A stretch of DNA of 64,000 nucleotides from an uncultured Porphyromonadaceae bacterium (GTDB lineage Bacteria; Bacteroidota; Bacteroidia; Bacteroidales; Paludibacteraceae), in NCBI GenBank assembly GCA_949285425.1, contig CASEAJ010000097.1, forward strand, positions 1 to 64,000, in the 5' to 3' direction. The notes under the pieces were generated by a model. The model was not told the DNA's origin. It saw only the letters and a program-made list of their open reading frames with translations, and did not search any database. Each line of letters starts with the position of its first letter. Positions within the stretch are counted from its first letter, which is position 1. Both the position numbers and the translations under genes were made by a program. Positions 8,552 through 18,200 of the stretch are shown one piece after another.

Positions 8552-8594
8552 GAAACGGGTGAAAAAGGCAGGATAAAGCAAGCAAGGGGTTTCT

Positions 8595-10694
8595 TCAGCT
8601 TATGGCGCTCCAGTTGAATGTCTTGTTGCGCATTTTGCGGAGTTGTGCGGCAAGCATCCGGTTTTCTTCGTTTTGCAGGGTGGGGTCGTTTTCGAGTATG
8701 TCCATGGCGGTTTGACGGGCTATTTCCAGCATTTTCCCGTCTTTGCCCAGGTCGGCTATTTTCAGGTCGAAAGGCAGCCCGCTTTGTTGCGTGCCGTCCA
8801 GGTCGCCGGGACCGCGCAGCTGGAGGTCGGCTTCGGATATTTCAAACCCGTCGTTGGTGCGCACCATGATTTCCATGCGCTTGCGGGTTTCGGTGGTCAG
8901 TTTGACCTTGGTGAGCAGGATGCAGTATGATTGTTCGGCGCCTCTGCCTACGCGTCCGCGGAGCTGGTGCAGTTGGGACAGACCGAACCGTTCGGCATTT
9001 TCTATAATCATGACCGAGGCGTTCGGCACATTGACACCTACCTCAATGACCGTGGTCGCTACCATGATTTGTGTTTCGCCCGATACGAATTTCTGCATTT
9101 GCCATTCTTTCTCGGCGGGTTTCATTTTGCCGTGTACCATGCTTATCTTGTACTGGGGGAAGGTTTCAAGCATGTACTGATAGCCTTCTTCCAGATTGCG
9201 GAGGTCCATTTTTTCCGATTCCTGTATCAGAGGATACACTACGTACACCTGCCGGCCCTGTCTGATTTGTTTGGCAATGAAGCCGTTCAGTGCCTGCCGT
9301 TTGTTTTCGAAATAGTGGTAGGTTTGCACGGGTTTCCGTCCGGGAGGCAGTTCGTCGATGACGGATACGCTGAGGTCGCCATAAAGGGTCATGGCCAATG
9401 TGCGCGGGATGGGGGTGGCCGTCATGACCAGCACATGCGGGGGGCGGTCGTTCTTCTTCCACAGCCGGGCACGTTGTTCCACGCCGAAGCGGTGTTGCTC
9501 GTCGACAATAATCAGTCCGAGATTATGGAACTGTACCGTTTCTTCAATCAGGGCGTGGGTGCCTATGAGTATGTGCAGCCGGCCGTCGCGGAGTTTTTCA
9601 TGCAGCACTTCACGGTCTTTCGGGCGGGTGGAGCCTTTGAGCAGCGCGATTTCCACCCCGAGGTCGCCAAGCATGCGGCTGAGCGATTCGTAGTGCTGCG
9701 TGGCCAGAATTTCGGTAGGAGCCATCATGGCCGCCTGATAGCCGTTGTCTACGGCCATGAGCATGCTCATGAGAGCCACCAAGGTCTTGCCGCTGCCGAC
9801 ATCGCCTTGCAGCAGGCGGTTCATTTGCTTGCCCGAACCTACATCGGAGCGAATCTCACGGAGCACCCTCTTTTGTGCGTTGGTCAATTCAAAAGGCAGG
9901 TATTTCTCGTAAAAGGTGTTGAAATAGTGGCCGATGTGGGCGAATACGAAGCCCTGCACATGTTGGTTGCGCCATGAGGTCTGTTGCAAAATGCTGAGTT
10001 GTATGTAGAACAGCTCCTCGAACTTGAGCCGTTGGCGTGCGGCGTGCAGCACCTGGGCGTTTTGCGGAAAGTGGATGTTGAGCAGCGATTCTTTCAGGTT
10101 GAGCAGTGCATAGCGTTTCAACACATGTTCGGGCAGGCTTTCGGGCCAGTCGCTGCGCGAGATGTTCTGCACGACCGAGAAAATGATTTTTTGCAAGGCT
10201 TTTGAGTTCATGTAGCTGTTTTTCATTTTCTCGGTGGTGTTGTAGAATGGTTGCAGGCCGCTTGTGCCGGACGAGGAAAACGCATTGAGGTCTTCTATCT
10301 CGGGGTGTGCTATGTTGTAGTGTCCGTTGAAGCGGGTGGGTTTGCCGAAAATGACATATTCGGTGTTGACCTTGTATTTGTCGCGAATGAACCGGATGCC
10401 CTTGAACCATACCAGTTCAATGGAACTGTGCCCGTCGGTAAAGAGGGCCGTGAGCCGTTGGTTGCGGCCTTCGCCCGCTTGTTCGAAACGCAGTATTTTG
10501 CCCCGCACTTGTATGTAGGGCATGTCTTCGGTAATTTCGTGCAGGTAATAAAAACGGCTGCGGTCGACGTACTTGTAAGGATAGTGATGCAACAGATCAT
10601 CGACCGTGCGTATGTTTAGTTCCTTGGCGAGCATGTCGGCACGTTTCGGACCGACTCCGGGAATGAATTTTATGTCCTGCTGTGAAAAATCCAA
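8595..10694 (-). CDS. recG: ATP-dependent DNA helicase RecG
   Basis: Branch-migrating helicase acting on stalled forks and recombination intermediates, about 699 aa. It has an N-terminal wedge/OB domain (DIKFIPGVGPKRADML ... PYIQVRGKI), Walker A GDVGSGKT, the DEQH box (VDEQHRFGVEQR), motif III MTATPIPRTLA, and motif VI QLRGRVGRG. The open frame extends upstream to 10916 into lipA, but no ATG lies near the family start. A TTG at 10694 gives M-DFSQQDIKFIPGVGPK, the usual N-terminus, 26 bp after the lipA stop. Likely the last gene of a minus-strand operon. Confidence 0.95.
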   Translation of the reverse strand: MDFSQQDIKFIPGVGPKRADMLAKELNIRTVDDLLHHYPYKYVDRSRFYYLHEITEDMPYIQVRGKILRFEQAGEGRNQRLTALFTDGHSSIELVWFKGIRFIRDKYKVNTEYVIFGKPTRFNGHYNIAHPEIEDLNAFSSSGTSGLQPFYNTTEKMKNSYMNSKALQKIIFSVVQNISRSDWPESLPEHVLKRYALLNLKESLLNIHFPQNAQVLHAARQRLKFEELFYIQLSILQQTSWRNQHVQGFVFAHIGHYFNTFYEKYLPFELTNAQKRVLREIRSDVGSGKQMNRLLQGDVGSGKTLVALMSMLMAVDNGYQAAMMAPTEILATQHYESLSRMLGDLGVEIALLKGSTRPKDREVLHEKLRDGRLHILIGTHALIEETVQFHNLGLIIVDEQHRFGVEQRARLWKKNDRPPHVLVMTATPIPRTLAMTLYGDLSVSVIDELPPGRKPVQTYHYFENKRQALNGFIAKQIRQGRQVYVVYPLIQESEKMDLRNLEEGYQYMLETFPQYKISMVHGKMKPAEKEWQMQKFVSGETQIMVATTVIEVGVNVPNASVMIIENAERFGLSQLHQLRGRVGRGAEQSYCILLTKVKLTTETRKRMEIMVRTNDGFEISEADLQLRGPGDLDGTQQSGLPFDLKIADLGKDGKMLEIARQTAMDILENDPTLQNEENRMLAAQLRKMRNKTFNWSAIS

Positions 10695-10720
10695 GAGTTT
10701 ACTGTTTTTATTGTGTCCGG

Positions 10721-11578
10721 TTACAAAGAGGATGAAATAAGGTGTTTCTCGGCACAATAGGAAGAGCGTACAAGCGGTGCGCTTTCCACTATGCGGAAAC
10801 CTTTTTCCAGGCCAGTCTGTTTGTATTCGGCAAATTTGTCGGGATGTATGTATTCGCTCACGGCTATGTTTTTGCGGGAGGGTTGCATGTATTGTCCGAT
10901 GGTCAGTATGGAGCAACCGGCCCGTAGGGCATCGTCCATAAGTTCAAGCACTTCCTGTTCGGTCTCTCCCAAACCAAGCATCATGCCGGTCTTTACCGTT
11001 GCTCCTTGCGAGGCAAGATAGGCCAGCACTTGCAGGCTTGTCTCATATCGGGCTTTGGTGCGGATTTGAGGGGTCAGTCTGCGTACGGTTTCCAAATTAT
11101 GCGAGATGATTTCGGGCTTTTCGGCCAGCACCAAATCCAGCAGTTCGGTTTGTGCATTGAAATCGGGTATGAGCACTTCCAATGTCGTGTTCGGGTTGAG
11201 GCTTTTGATGGTTCTGATGGTTTCCGCCCAATGCCTTGCCCCGCCGTCGGGCAGATCGTCGCGGTCGACGGATGTGATGACGGCATGTTTCAGCTTCATG
11301 AGCCGGATGGATTCGGCTACTTTCTGCGGTTCCTCAGGGTCGGGTGGGAGAGGACGGCCTGTCATCGTGTTGCAGAAGCGGCAACCGCGCGTACAAATAT
11401 CTCCCAATATCATGAACGTGGCGGTTCCCCTGTTCCAGCATTCACACATGTTGGGACAGCGTCCGCTGGAACAGATGGTGTGCAGATTGTTTTCTTTGAC
11501 AATCCGGTTGACCATTTCAAATTTCAGGTCGCTTTTGAATTGAGTTTTCAACCACTCCGGTTTTCTTAAGTATCGCAT
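10721..11578 (-). CDS. lipA: Lipoyl synthase
   Basis: Radical SAM enzyme inserting two sulfurs into octanoyl-protein to make lipoate. The auxiliary cluster motif C-x4-C-x5-C (CSSGRCPNMCEC), the radical SAM CxxxCxxC (CTRGCRFC) and the C-terminal RSSY signature are all present. The start at 11578 (MRYLRKPEWLK, 285 aa) matches the family. An alternative ATG at 11650 overlaps the stop codon of the upstream TraB-family gene (ATGA) and would add 24 residues; translational coupling from there is possible. It lies in a tight minus-strand run with recG downstream. Confidence 0.95.
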   Translation of the reverse strand: MRYLRKPEWLKTQFKSDLKFEMVNRIVKENNLHTICSSGRCPNMCECWNRGTATFMILGDICTRGCRFCNTMTGRPLPPDPEEPQKVAESIRLMKLKHAVITSVDRDDLPDGGARHWAETIRTIKSLNPNTTLEVLIPDFNAQTELLDLVLAEKPEIISHNLETVRRLTPQIRTKARYETSLQVLAYLASQGATVKTGMMLGLGETEQEVLELMDDALRAGCSILTIGQYMQPSRKNIAVSEYIHPDKFAEYKQTGLEKGFRIVESAPLVRSSYCAEKHLISSSL

Positions 11579-11646
11579 GTACTGATAACCTTTATGAGAT
11601 TTGTCGATAAGTGTTTTTTTGCAGGAATAATGGCACTGGTGTATGG

Positions 11647-12534
11647 TCATTTTACCCTTTTCACTTTGTATCCTTCTTTCCGGAGCAAGTGAATCAGACC
11701 GTTTTCTCCTCCCAAATGCATGGCTCCGACAGCAATGAAGCAAGCCTGCCCGTGCATGTATTCGGGTAATTGTTCTACCCAGTTCTGGTTACGGCTGTCA
11801 ATCAGCTGATCGTATTCTTCGTGAGTCATGGACAACGGGTCACCTTGCACTTTGGCCAGTTCTACCAGTTTGTCTATTTCTCCGGCCTTGTAAAGCGAGT
11901 TCAGCGTTTCTATTTCCCGGATACTTTCTTCTTTATGCAGAAGGGTTTCTACCAGGAGCAACGCTTCTCGTTTCTGGTCGGTATTTCCGAACAACAGGGC
12001 TATCTGGGTGTCTATGTCCTCCAGGCCGATTATTTTCTTGTTTTTCTGCTCGGCCACCTGCTGGAAATAGGAGTCGGACTGTATGTCATCAGAAAACCCG
12101 GTATATTTTCGGTAGAGTTCTGTTTCGTACATGGTGCGGATGACCGCAGGTTTCATCAGAGCCAGCTCCTTCAGCCCGATTTTGAACATGGATTTCAGTT
12201 CCATGTCGACCAGGGTATAATCCTGCTCATTCAGCAGGCTGTCTATAGTCAGGCCTTGTGGCAGCATGGATGCTTCCATAATTTTTTCGCTTGCATCTAT
12301 GTTGTTCAGCACCATTTCGCCTACCACAGCGTCGCATTGGTTGAAGGCTTTGAACAATCCGGGAACGCTGTCTAAAAATGCAATCGGTATCATGTGATGT
12401 GTTCCGAAAAGGTAGGATGGCTCTGCCAGTCCCTTACCGCTTATTTTCCAAAGCAACTGAGCGTGCAGCGATACACCTGAAAAGCCAAGTACGGCAATGA
12501 AAAGATAGCGTAAATATGTTTTAGTATGATTCAT
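11647..12534 (-). CDS. TraB/GumN family protein
   Basis: Secreted or periplasmic protein of 295 aa with an N-terminal signal (about 1-26). It shows the family's conserved N-terminal GTHHMIP segment and the C-terminal pattern around ACFIAVGAMHLGGENGLIHLLRKEGY. The TraB/GumN family is related to Tiki-type metalloproteases, where the conserved His residues (GTHH and GAMHL) are thought to bind metal. The substrate is unknown. It sits between the TPR protein and lipA in a probable operon. Confidence 0.85.
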   Translation of the reverse strand: MNHTKTYLRYLFIAVLGFSGVSLHAQLLWKISGKGLAEPSYLFGTHHMIPIAFLDSVPGLFKAFNQCDAVVGEMVLNNIDASEKIMEASMLPQGLTIDSLLNEQDYTLVDMELKSMFKIGLKELALMKPAVIRTMYETELYRKYTGFSDDIQSDSYFQQVAEQKNKKIIGLEDIDTQIALLFGNTDQKREALLLVETLLHKEESIREIETLNSLYKAGEIDKLVELAKVQGDPLSMTHEEYDQLIDSRNQNWVEQLPEYMHGQACFIAVGAMHLGGENGLIHLLRKEGYKVKRVK

Positions 12535-12588
12535 ATCCCCTAAACCGGTTAAATGAAAAAACGTTTTGATGCGGCAAGTGCATTTCTG

Positions 12589-14670
12589 TTATTGATTGAA
12601 ACGTTGAATCAGATTATACACCTTGTATATGCCTAATTCACCGGCTTTGCTCAGGTCATTGATACCTTTTGCATCTTCTCCGATGAACATGTACACCAGC
12701 CCTCGGTTATAGTATGCCTCGGCAAATCCGGGATCTATCTCTATGGCCTTGGTGTAGTAGGAAATGGCACTGCGGAAATCCTTCAGGGTGCCCAATACGT
12801 TTGCTTTGTTGAAGTAGGCATATTGGAAGTCGGGAGTCAGGCTGATGACTTTGTCGTAATCGCGCATAATCATTTCCGTATCGAAGTTGTATTTCTTTTT
12901 CTCTTTTTCCTTGCTGTCAATGTCTGCTTCTGTTTGTTCGTTGGTGTTTTCCTCATATTCTATTTGTTTGTACCTGATGTTGGCACGGGCGAAATAGGCC
13001 AATGTGAAGTCGGGACGCAGGCGGATGGCTTCGGTCAGGTCGTTAATGGCGCTGCTGAAATCTTGTACCAGTGAGAACTCCATGGCTCTGTTGAAAAAGA
13101 TATCCGCATCATCGGTTTGTGCTGTGAGTTCCGATGATATGTTGTCAATGGCTTCAAAATGCATGGTGACCAGTTCCTCTGTCAATGGGATTTCATTGTT
13201 TGTTATCTTGAGCACGGAACTGAGCTTTTTCTCCTTGTTGTATAGTTCTATAACCGGGTGGTAGTGATTGGTGCGGCGCAGTTCGTCGTTTTTAGCGTAA
13301 AAACTCAACACGAAGTTCCGTTCGCTGACCAAATCGGTGTAGTTGTTCTGTACCGTACCGCGTGTGACATTGCTGTATTTCGATTCTTTTTCGGCCCGCT
13401 CCATGTTTTGGGCGGTGAAACGGTTGAACATTTCAATACGCTTGCCGGAGGTACTTTGTTGGTTTTCTTCGGCTATCTGGTTGTCGGCTACAATTTCTTC
13501 CTCCTTGTCTTGTTCCTTTTGGTTTTTCAGCTTTTCTTCCACGTCCATGGCCAGTTGCGCATATCGTTGCGCTTCCGTCTGGTTACCCATTTCTTTTTGT
13601 GCGTAGGCTATACCTGTATAGGCCGGAATAAAGTCGGGATAGCTGTCCAGAATGATGTTGTAGTCACTAATGGAGGTTTGATAGTCGCCCAGTTCAAAGG
13701 CGAGTGACGCTCTGCGCAGACGTGCTTCCATGTAACTGGAATCTTGCTTGATTACGGTGTTAAGGTCTTCCATGGCATTGTTGCTGTCTCCGAGGTTGGC
13801 ACGCAGCAAAGCCCGGTTGTAGTAGGCCAGCGTGTTGTCTTTATCCATTTCTATGGCCTTGTCATAGTCGTCCAATGCCTGCATGTAGTTGTTCTTCTGT
13901 ACATTGACGATGCCACGGTTGATATAGTCGCCTACAAAGGTCGATTTCAGTCGGATAGCTTCGTTGTAGTCGGCCAGTGCTCCATCCAGGTCGTTCTTTT
14001 GCAGGCGCAGCAAAGCGCGTGCACTCCAGGCCAGACTGTTTTTTTTGTCCGTCTTCACAAACTGGTCAAAGGTCTTTTCCGCTCCGATGGTGTCTTTCAG
14101 GGCGAGTTGCAAAAGGCCTTTTTCGTAATAAAGTTCCGTTATTTTGGGGTTTAGCCGCATATACTCATTCAAGTCGGTCATGGCACCTTCGTAGTCCTTC
14201 AAGGCAGCCTTTGCATCCATTCGGTTCAACAGAAGGAATCCGCTGTTCGGGCTGAACTCCAAAGCCTTGGTAAAGTCGGATACAGCCTCATTCAGATAGC
14301 CCAATTTGCGGCGTGCGAACCCTCGTGTGTAATAGGCTTGCGGAATGAAGGGATTGCGCGTGATGGCCTCCGTACAGTCGTTGTCGGCTCCCTGGAAATC
14401 GCCCAACTGCGCTTTGGCCATGCCACGGTACATGAACGGCTCGGCCAGATAGGGCTTTACGCTGATGACCTGATTGAAGTACTGTATGGAAAGCACGTAA
14501 TCTTCAAAATAAAGTGCATTGCGCCCGATAGTCATGATGCGTTCCGTGTTCCATTGGGCCGACAAGTACTGCCAACCCAACAAAAAGAAAAGCAACAGGC
14601 AACCCTTTCTGATGACAAAACGGCTTGTCTTCCGGTTGAATATGGGGTTATTTGAAAAAAGTCGTATCAT
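12589..14670 (-). CDS. Tetratricopeptide repeat protein
   Basis: Exported TPR protein of 693 aa with a signal/anchor at about residues 20-38. TPR units fill residues about 50-370 (A-x-YYNRGLAR and L-G-D-x-x-x-A-type helices); a charged Gln/Glu/Lys linker follows (about 375-420), then a less regular middle and a second TPR block to the C-terminus (DPGFAEAYYNRGLVYMFIGE). TPRs scaffold protein complexes. Co-directional with the PBP1A gene just upstream (28-bp gap), so a role in envelope assembly is possible but is inference from context. Confidence 0.85.
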   Translation of the reverse strand: MIRLFSNNPIFNRKTSRFVIRKGCLLLFFLLGWQYLSAQWNTERIMTIGRNALYFEDYVLSIQYFNQVISVKPYLAEPFMYRGMAKAQLGDFQGADNDCTEAITRNPFIPQAYYTRGFARRKLGYLNEAVSDFTKALEFSPNSGFLLLNRMDAKAALKDYEGAMTDLNEYMRLNPKITELYYEKGLLQLALKDTIGAEKTFDQFVKTDKKNSLAWSARALLRLQKNDLDGALADYNEAIRLKSTFVGDYINRGIVNVQKNNYMQALDDYDKAIEMDKDNTLAYYNRALLRANLGDSNNAMEDLNTVIKQDSSYMEARLRRASLAFELGDYQTSISDYNIILDSYPDFIPAYTGIAYAQKEMGNQTEAQRYAQLAMDVEEKLKNQKEQDKEEEIVADNQIAEENQQSTSGKRIEMFNRFTAQNMERAEKESKYSNVTRGTVQNNYTDLVSERNFVLSFYAKNDELRRTNHYHPVIELYNKEKKLSSVLKITNNEIPLTEELVTMHFEAIDNISSELTAQTDDADIFFNRAMEFSLVQDFSSAINDLTEAIRLRPDFTLAYFARANIRYKQIEYEENTNEQTEADIDSKEKEKKKYNFDTEMIMRDYDKVISLTPDFQYAYFNKANVLGTLKDFRSAISYYTKAIEIDPGFAEAYYNRGLVYMFIGEDAKGINDLSKAGELGIYKVYNLIQRFNQ

Positions 14671-14698
14671 AGAATCAAGCCCTTTTCATAGTTGGAAC

Positions 14699-16999
14699 TT
14701 AGAAATCGTCTGACCGGCATCCTGCATTGGGATTGAATGTTCCGGGCATGTCAAACTCATCATCAACGGAGTATTCCAGTTCCGGGTCAGCCAGCACCTT
14801 CTTCATGTACAAGGCCCATATGGGCAATGCCATGTTCGCACCTTGTCCGTCCGAAAGGCGGTCGAAGTGTATGGAGCGGTCTTCGCCTCCGGTCCATACG
14901 CCTGAAACCAGTTTGGGTGTAAAGCCCATGAACCAACCGTCGGAGTGGTTTTGGGTCGTACCGGTTTTCCCTCCCATCGGCATGCGCAATCCGTAGCGGA
15001 AACGTATGCGGCGTCCGCTGCCGTGGTCAATGACGTTTTGCAGCATGGAAACCATTTTATAGGAAGTTGTTTCACTGAATATCTCCTGCATTTGGGGAGA
15101 GAAGGTGGCAATGGTGTTCCCGTTGGCATCTTCAATCCGTGTGACGTACAGAGGTTCTATCCGAATGCCCTTGTTGGGGAATGCCGTATAGGCGCCGACC
15201 ATTTCCTTGACCGAAATGTCGCAGGTGCCCAACGCCAGGGAATAAACCGGGTCTATGCTGCCCCGTATGCCGAATGAGCGCAGCAGGTTCACGAACGACT
15301 GCGGGGTGAACAGGCTCATGAGGTAGGCCGATGTCCAGTTGTTTGACTGGGCAAGACCCCAACGCAAGGTGATGCGCTCTCCGATGCGTGCTTTGGAGTC
15401 GTTTTTCGGTGTCCATGCTGTCCCGCTTTCGGTCATAATGGTGATAGGTTCGTTGACCACTTCATCGCAGGGGCTCATGCCTTCTTCCATGGCCAGCGTA
15501 TACAGGAATGGCTTGATGGTGGAACCTACCTGACGACGTCCTGAGGTTGCCATGTCATACTTGAACTGGTTGTAGTCGGGGCCGCCGATGTAGGCTTTCA
15601 CATGTCCGTTGCGGGCATCGACCGACAGCATGCCGCAGCGCAGGAAAAACTTGTGGTAACGTATGGAGTCCATGGGGCTCATGACAGTATCAATCCGCCC
15701 GTTATAGGAGAACACGTTCATTTCCACGGGTGTGTTGAAGGCTGCCTCTATTTCCTTTTCTGTCTTTTTGGCCGCTTTCATTTGTCTGAACCGTTCCGAC
15801 TGCTGCATGGCCCGATGCATGATGGCGTTTGCTTCGTCCGTGCTGATGGCTTTCGAAAAAGGAGCGTTCCGGTTGCCTTTCTTCTCTTCGGTGAACTGCT
15901 TCTGCAGTGCCTGCATGTGCTCTTTTACGGCTTCTTCGGCATATCGCTGCATGCGCGCATCGATGGTGGTGTATATTTTCAGCCCATCGGTGTACAGGTT
16001 GTAGGGAGTGCCGTCGGCCTTCTTGTTCTTGTTGCAGAAGCCATACAGCGGATTGTTGTTCCATTCCCACAGGTCATCTTCGTATTCCTGTTTCATCCAC
16101 GCCGGATATTGGTCGGCCTTGGGTTCCTTGGCCGTGAGCACGCCGCGCAGGTATTCCCTGAAGTAACGGGCTATCCCCATGTTGTGGTCCAGCCGGCTGA
16201 ACTTGACCTCGAGGGGCAGCTGGCAGAGCGAGTCGTACTGCTGCCGGGTGATGTAGTCCTGTTTCAGCATTTGCCCCAACACCACGTTGCGGCGTTGCAG
16301 GGTCAGCTCGTTGCGGCGGATGGGGTTGTAAAGCGATGAATTCTTGCACATGCCCACCAGGGTCGCGGCCTCTTCAATGGAAAGGTTGTCGGGGGTCTTG
16401 CTGAAGTAGACCTGAGCCGCCGACTTGATGCCTACTGCATTGTAGTTGAAGTCGTACTGGTTCAGGTACATGGTGATGATTTCTTCCTTGCTGTACAGCT
16501 TTTCCAGCTTCACGGCTATGACCCATTCTATCGGCTTCTGCAGCATGCGTTCCAGCACGCTGTTGCTGGTGGGCGAATACAGCTGTTTGGCCAGTTGCTG
16601 CGTGAGGGTACTGCCTCCGCCGGCATTCTTGCGTTGCAGGATACCGGTCAACACAATGGCCCGTCCCAATGCCTTGGCGTCGATGCCCGAGTGGCGGTAG
16701 AAACGTTCGTCCTCCGTGGCAATCAATGCCCGGATAACGTTGGGCGATATGCCTTCGTAGGTCACGCCCACGCGGTTGTCGTTGCCGGTGAAGAAGCGTC
16801 CGAGCACCTCCATGTCCGACGAGTATATTTCGGTGGCATACTTGTTCTGCGGGTTCTGCAATTCGTCCAACGGGGGCAGGTAGCCAATCCAGCCTTTGTT
16901 GATGGAGGTGAATATCAGCACGAGGCACAGCACGCCTGCCAGGAACAGTGACCAGAAGACAATGAATATCGTCCGGCGGATATGTTTCGCTTTTTCCAT
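14699..16999 (-). CDS. Bifunctional penicillin-binding protein 1A
   Basis: Class A PBP of 766 aa polymerising and crosslinking peptidoglycan. It has a cytoplasmic N-terminus, one membrane helix (about 10-30), and a GT51 glycosyltransferase domain with the catalytic ATEDERFYRHSG motif (about 94-105) and GGGSTLTQQLAKQLY. The transpeptidase domain has SxxK in GSTIKPFLYTLAM, SNN in AQSNNWTSAYL and KTGT in GGKTGTTQNHSDGWF. All catalytic motifs are intact. Likely first gene of the minus-strand run PBP1A, TPR, TraB/GumN, lipA, recG. It is ponA/mrcA-like; I leave the symbol empty because several paralogues are usual. Confidence 0.95.
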   Translation of the reverse strand: MEKAKHIRRTIFIVFWSLFLAGVLCLVLIFTSINKGWIGYLPPLDELQNPQNKYATEIYSSDMEVLGRFFTGNDNRVGVTYEGISPNVIRALIATEDERFYRHSGIDAKALGRAIVLTGILQRKNAGGGSTLTQQLAKQLYSPTSNSVLERMLQKPIEWVIAVKLEKLYSKEEIITMYLNQYDFNYNAVGIKSAAQVYFSKTPDNLSIEEAATLVGMCKNSSLYNPIRRNELTLQRRNVVLGQMLKQDYITRQQYDSLCQLPLEVKFSRLDHNMGIARYFREYLRGVLTAKEPKADQYPAWMKQEYEDDLWEWNNNPLYGFCNKNKKADGTPYNLYTDGLKIYTTIDARMQRYAEEAVKEHMQALQKQFTEEKKGNRNAPFSKAISTDEANAIMHRAMQQSERFRQMKAAKKTEKEIEAAFNTPVEMNVFSYNGRIDTVMSPMDSIRYHKFFLRCGMLSVDARNGHVKAYIGGPDYNQFKYDMATSGRRQVGSTIKPFLYTLAMEEGMSPCDEVVNEPITIMTESGTAWTPKNDSKARIGERITLRWGLAQSNNWTSAYLMSLFTPQSFVNLLRSFGIRGSIDPVYSLALGTCDISVKEMVGAYTAFPNKGIRIEPLYVTRIEDANGNTIATFSPQMQEIFSETTSYKMVSMLQNVIDHGSGRRIRFRYGLRMPMGGKTGTTQNHSDGWFMGFTPKLVSGVWTGGEDRSIHFDRLSDGQGANMALPIWALYMKKVLADPELEYSVDDEFDMPGTFNPNAGCRSDDF

Positions 17000-17112
17000 G
17001 TTTCTTGTGTTCGGATAAGTAATGGGGACGGGCCTCGACAGCCCGTCATTTTATTATAGGTGCAAAAATAGTGTTTTTTACACACCGCACCAAACATCCT
17101 CCGAAAAAGCGG

Positions 17113-17730
17113 TCATCGCTTGACATACACCCGGTGGCTTCCCGCTCCGGCCGCCCCGATGCCGCTTCCTTCGGTGCTGGCCCAGCGGCGCAGTTCCTCG
17201 CGTGCGGGTGTGGCGCACAGTCCCGTCAGTTCGCAGTAGGCCTGCACGGTGAGGAAGGGGTGCGAGCCGAGGTAGTCCAACGCACGTGCCAGCCGCTGTT
17301 CGGGGGTGTAGCGTGTGGACGATTTCCCCGCCTTGTAGGGCGAGCGTTCCAGCTGCAGGCCTTGGTCGGTCATGCTTATCAGCTCCTTGTCGGCGCGGTA
17401 GTTGATGCCCTTCACCCGGATGCTTCGGGCGTTGCGTTTCGTGCTGTCGCCCGCGCATTCGGGCTCGGCATGTTCCACCAGCCCCAGCGAGGCGGAGAAG
17501 ATGCCCACACCGTCAAGTTTCACGCGGTTGCCGCTGCACATTTCCCACGCCATCCACCGGCACATCGAGGCAATGATGCCTTTCACTTCGCCCGGGTTGA
17601 AGGTGCTTTCGGCGCACACCCGCCTGGCAAATTCATCGGTCGACACCACCCGTCCGCCCGTCATGCGCGGATATTTTTTTCTTCTTTCCGGGTCAAGACC
17701 CGCAACTTCATGCATTTTGTAGTAAGCCAT
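17113..17730 (-). CDS. HU-like DNA-binding protein with C-terminal winged-helix-like extension
   Basis: Divergent HU/IHF-superfamily protein of 205 aa. The N-terminal half has the HU helices (STDEFARRVCAESTFNPGEVKGIIASM) and the signature turn (NRVKLDGVGIFSASL). A middle beta segment carries RSIRVKGINYRAD. The last 65 residues (TPEQRLARALDYLGSHPFLTVQAYCELTG ... AREELRRW) look like a winged-helix DNA-binding domain. The same two-part plan is suggested by the partial gene at 63553. Array C lies directly upstream of its start (first units about 115-135 bp away). GC-rich codon use resembles the neighbouring hemW. Precise role unknown. Confidence 0.85.
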   Translation of the reverse strand: MAYYKMHEVAGLDPERRKKYPRMTGGRVVSTDEFARRVCAESTFNPGEVKGIIASMCRWMAWEMCSGNRVKLDGVGIFSASLGLVEHAEPECAGDSTKRNARSIRVKGINYRADKELISMTDQGLQLERSPYKAGKSSTRYTPEQRLARALDYLGSHPFLTVQAYCELTGLCATPAREELRRWASTEGSGIGAAGAGSHRVYVKR

Positions 17731-17842
17731 ACTTGTAACTGTTTCTGTCGTTCCACAAAAGGAGGGGCATGGCGGCCGGGCCGTTTCCTTTCCGTTGTTG
17801 CCATGTCCTTGTCCGTTTTTACCTTAATATTATGTGTCTTTC

Positions 17843-18153
17843 TTTATGTTGATATCCTTTCAATGATGCTGACTTATTCTTTGGATGATGCCGACCGATT
17901 TTTCCGGAGATGCCGGCCCATTCTTCCAATGATGCTCATCCATTCTTCCGAAGATGCTCAACAAAAGTACAAACTAAAGCGCAGTTTTCAAAAACTACGG
18001 TGTAGTTTATACAAACTACGGTGCAGTTTTTACAAACCACGCCGCAGTTTTAAGAATAGACAGGTATCTTCGGAAGAATTGCTTGGCATCTTCGGAAGAA
18101 TGGATGAGCATCATAAGGAAAATAGTTGGGCATCATTTGGGAAAATGTTTCCG
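17843..18153. repeat. Array C: three sub-arrays forming a large imperfect palindrome
   Basis: C1 (about 17843-17960): 22-bp register with GATG at 17865, 17887, 17909, 17931 and 17953. C2 (17971-18054): four exact 21-bp units, AAACT-N7-AGTTT-N4, with inverted arms. C3 (18066-18153): 22-bp units with ATC at 18066, 18088, 18110 and 18132 (ATCTT-N4-AGAAT-N8). C3 is C1 in reverse orientation: 17931-17955 and 18088-18112 are perfect 25-bp inverted repeats. The array lies between the hemW 3' end (18201) and the HU/winged-helix gene start (17730). Nothing else recognisable is in this 470-bp gap. Confidence 0.9.
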
Positions 18154-18200
18154 CAGGTTTGGGGTGGAAGCCCGTTGGCGGTGAGTGGGAGTGGGGCGCA

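Noticed and set aside
8931..9977. 348-codon plus-strand open frame
   Set aside because: Antisense shadow of recG.
17027..17047. Terminator between the HU/winged-helix gene and PBP1A
   Set aside because: A 7-bp GC stem exists, but the T-rich side faces the plus strand, where no gene ends.
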